From: Firmicutes bacterium UBA1535
Lineage (GTDB): Bacteria > Bacillota > Clostridia > Tissierellales > Sedimentibacteraceae
Assembly (NCBI GenBank): GCA_002323775.1
Contig: DCPV01000216.1
Location: 1 to 14,870, forward strand
Direction of reading: 5' to 3'
DNA length: 14,870 bases
Under the pieces are notes generated by a model that was not told the origin of the DNA, made no database searches, and saw only the letters and a list, made by a program, of their open reading frames with translations. Positions 13,871-14,870 of the stretch are shown in pieces. Position numbers and translations under genes: made by a program. Position 1 is the stretch's first letter. Each line of letters begins with the position of its first letter.

Positions 13871-14842
13871 ATGAATGAGATTTATAAGAATATTTATCAA
13901 ATAGATGTAACACTCCCAAAGAGTCCATTAAAGCTTTTACACTCTTATATTATAAGAGGTGAGGATAGAAACCTTATAATAGATACAGGCTTTAATGACC
14001 CAAAATGTAAGGACGATTTATTCAGAGCTTTGTATGAGCTTGGAATTGATCTTGATTATACCGACATATTTTTAACACATTCTCACGCAGATCACAGCGG
14101 ATTGGTGTGCAGCCTGCTTACAGGTAAAAATAAAGTATATTGCAGTGATATAGACGGAACTATTATGAACGAAATTCTAAGCGATAAGCTAAAGGATATG
14201 GTAAATGTAAATCTTGACATAAGCTCAACACCTGCAAAGAGAAGATTAGACTATAAAAATCACCCTGCGATGGTATTTATAATGGATAATGTTATTGACT
14301 ATACACCAGTAAGCGAGGGAGATGTAATTGGAGTAGGAGAATATAAATTCAAGGTTATAGATTTGCCTGGACATACTCCGGGACAATGTGGATTATATGA
14401 GGAAAATCATAAAATATTGTTTTGCGGAGATCATATTTTAAATAAAATTACGCCAAATATTATATTTTGGAATTTTGAAGAAGACTCTCTGCAAATATAT
14501 AAAAACAGCCTTGAAAAGGTAAGAAATATGGATGTAAAACACCTTTATTCAGCACATAGAGACATTATAGAAAATCATGTGAAAAGAATAGATGAAATTT
14601 TGCTTCATCATGAAAAAAGACTAAAAGAAATAACTGATTTCATTGCTGATGAAAGAAAAACAGCTTATGAGATAGCACAAGCAATTACTTGGGATTTCGG
14701 CGATGGGGACTTCGAAAAATTCGGAGTGCAGCAGGTATGGTTTGCAGTATCTGAGGTGCTTGCACATTTAGAACATTTAAGACACAAAGGTGTACTTGAA
14801 AAGGTAGAAATTGATAATGAAACAAGATATAAAAAACTATAA
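13871..14842 (+). CDS. Metallo-beta-lactamase-fold hydrolase with winged-helix tail
   Basis: This 323-aa soluble protein carries the full two-metal motif set of the MBL superfamily: HSHADH at 70-75 (H70, H72, D74, H75), H168 in GHTPG, D187 in GDH, and H229 in SAHRD. A C-terminal segment (about 250-323: ERKTAYEIAQAITWDFGDGD, then VLAHLEHLRHKGVLEK) looks like the small winged-helix domain found in LACTB2-type hydrolases. Such proteins range over thioesterases, glyoxalase-like enzymes and nucleases; the substrate cannot be told. Lack of a signal peptide argues against a secreted beta-lactamase. AAAGG near 13857 gives a modest ribosome binding site before ATG 13871. It has its own promoter and ends 28 nt before the window edge. 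Confidence 0.9.
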   Translation: MNEIYKNIYQIDVTLPKSPLKLLHSYIIRGEDRNLIIDTGFNDPKCKDDLFRALYELGIDLDYTDIFLTHSHADHSGLVCSLLTGKNKVYCSDIDGTIMNEILSDKLKDMVNVNLDISSTPAKRRLDYKNHPAMVFIMDNVIDYTPVSEGDVIGVGEYKFKVIDLPGHTPGQCGLYEENHKILFCGDHILNKITPNIIFWNFEEDSLQIYKNSLEKVRNMDVKHLYSAHRDIIENHVKRIDEILLHHEKRLKEITDFIADERKTAYEIAQAITWDFGDGDFEKFGVQQVWFAVSEVLAHLEHLRHKGVLEKVEIDNETRYKKL

Positions 14843-14870
14843 ATAATACTTATCAGGGAACATCATTAGC

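Overview
The window is AT-rich (roughly one third G+C by eye), with AAGGAG-type ribosome binding sites, TTGACA/TATAAT promoters and U-tailed hairpin terminators. Its genes (Firmicutes-type UvrB/UvrA, a DUF6440 protein, a CrtO-like acyltransferase, MarR and ArsR regulators, a Cd/Zn-type P1B ATPase) fit a low-GC Firmicute, most likely an anaerobic Clostridia member. The species cannot be read from the sequence. No tRNA, rRNA, CRISPR array, transposase or phage gene was seen.

Layout. (1) 1-6059: after a terminator for an off-window gene comes a DNA-damage operon: DUF1801 protein, uvrB, a 60-aa DUF6440 protein, uvrA. It is driven by a near-consensus promoter with a LexA (SOS) box at the transcription start. 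(2) 6120-7943: a single membrane-anchored GGDEF-EAL protein with its own promoter. (3) 8050-10580, minus strand: a MarR regulator, a CrtO-like membrane acyltransferase and an MGDG-synthase/UgtP-type glycosyltransferase, ended by a terminator. (4) 10776-13130: a divergent metal-efflux operon made of a free-standing HMA metal-binding protein and a P1B ATPase that lacks that domain. (5) 13138-13677, minus strand: a Cys-rich ArsR-family repressor, convergent with the ATPase gene. (6) 13788-14842: a metallo-beta-lactamase-fold hydrolase with a winged-helix tail.

The most striking signal is in uvrB. Its frame is interrupted by one TAG (2671-2673), and the next 52 codons in the same frame still encode an intact UVR domain, the part that contacts UvrC. 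Every other gene in the window stops with TAA. The uvrB start is also unusual: a GC-rich stem separates a Shine-Dalgarno sequence from the ATG and abuts that ATG.

Other points of interest are the MarR/CrtO-like/glycosyltransferase operon, which looks like a glycolipid synthesis-plus-acylation unit outside carotenoid metabolism; a perfect-consensus marR promoter with a palindrome inside its spacer; a 15-bp intercistronic hairpin between the HMA gene and the ATPase gene; and an ArsR sensor with relocated cysteines. All functions are inferred from sequence motifs and remembered family features; no database search was run.
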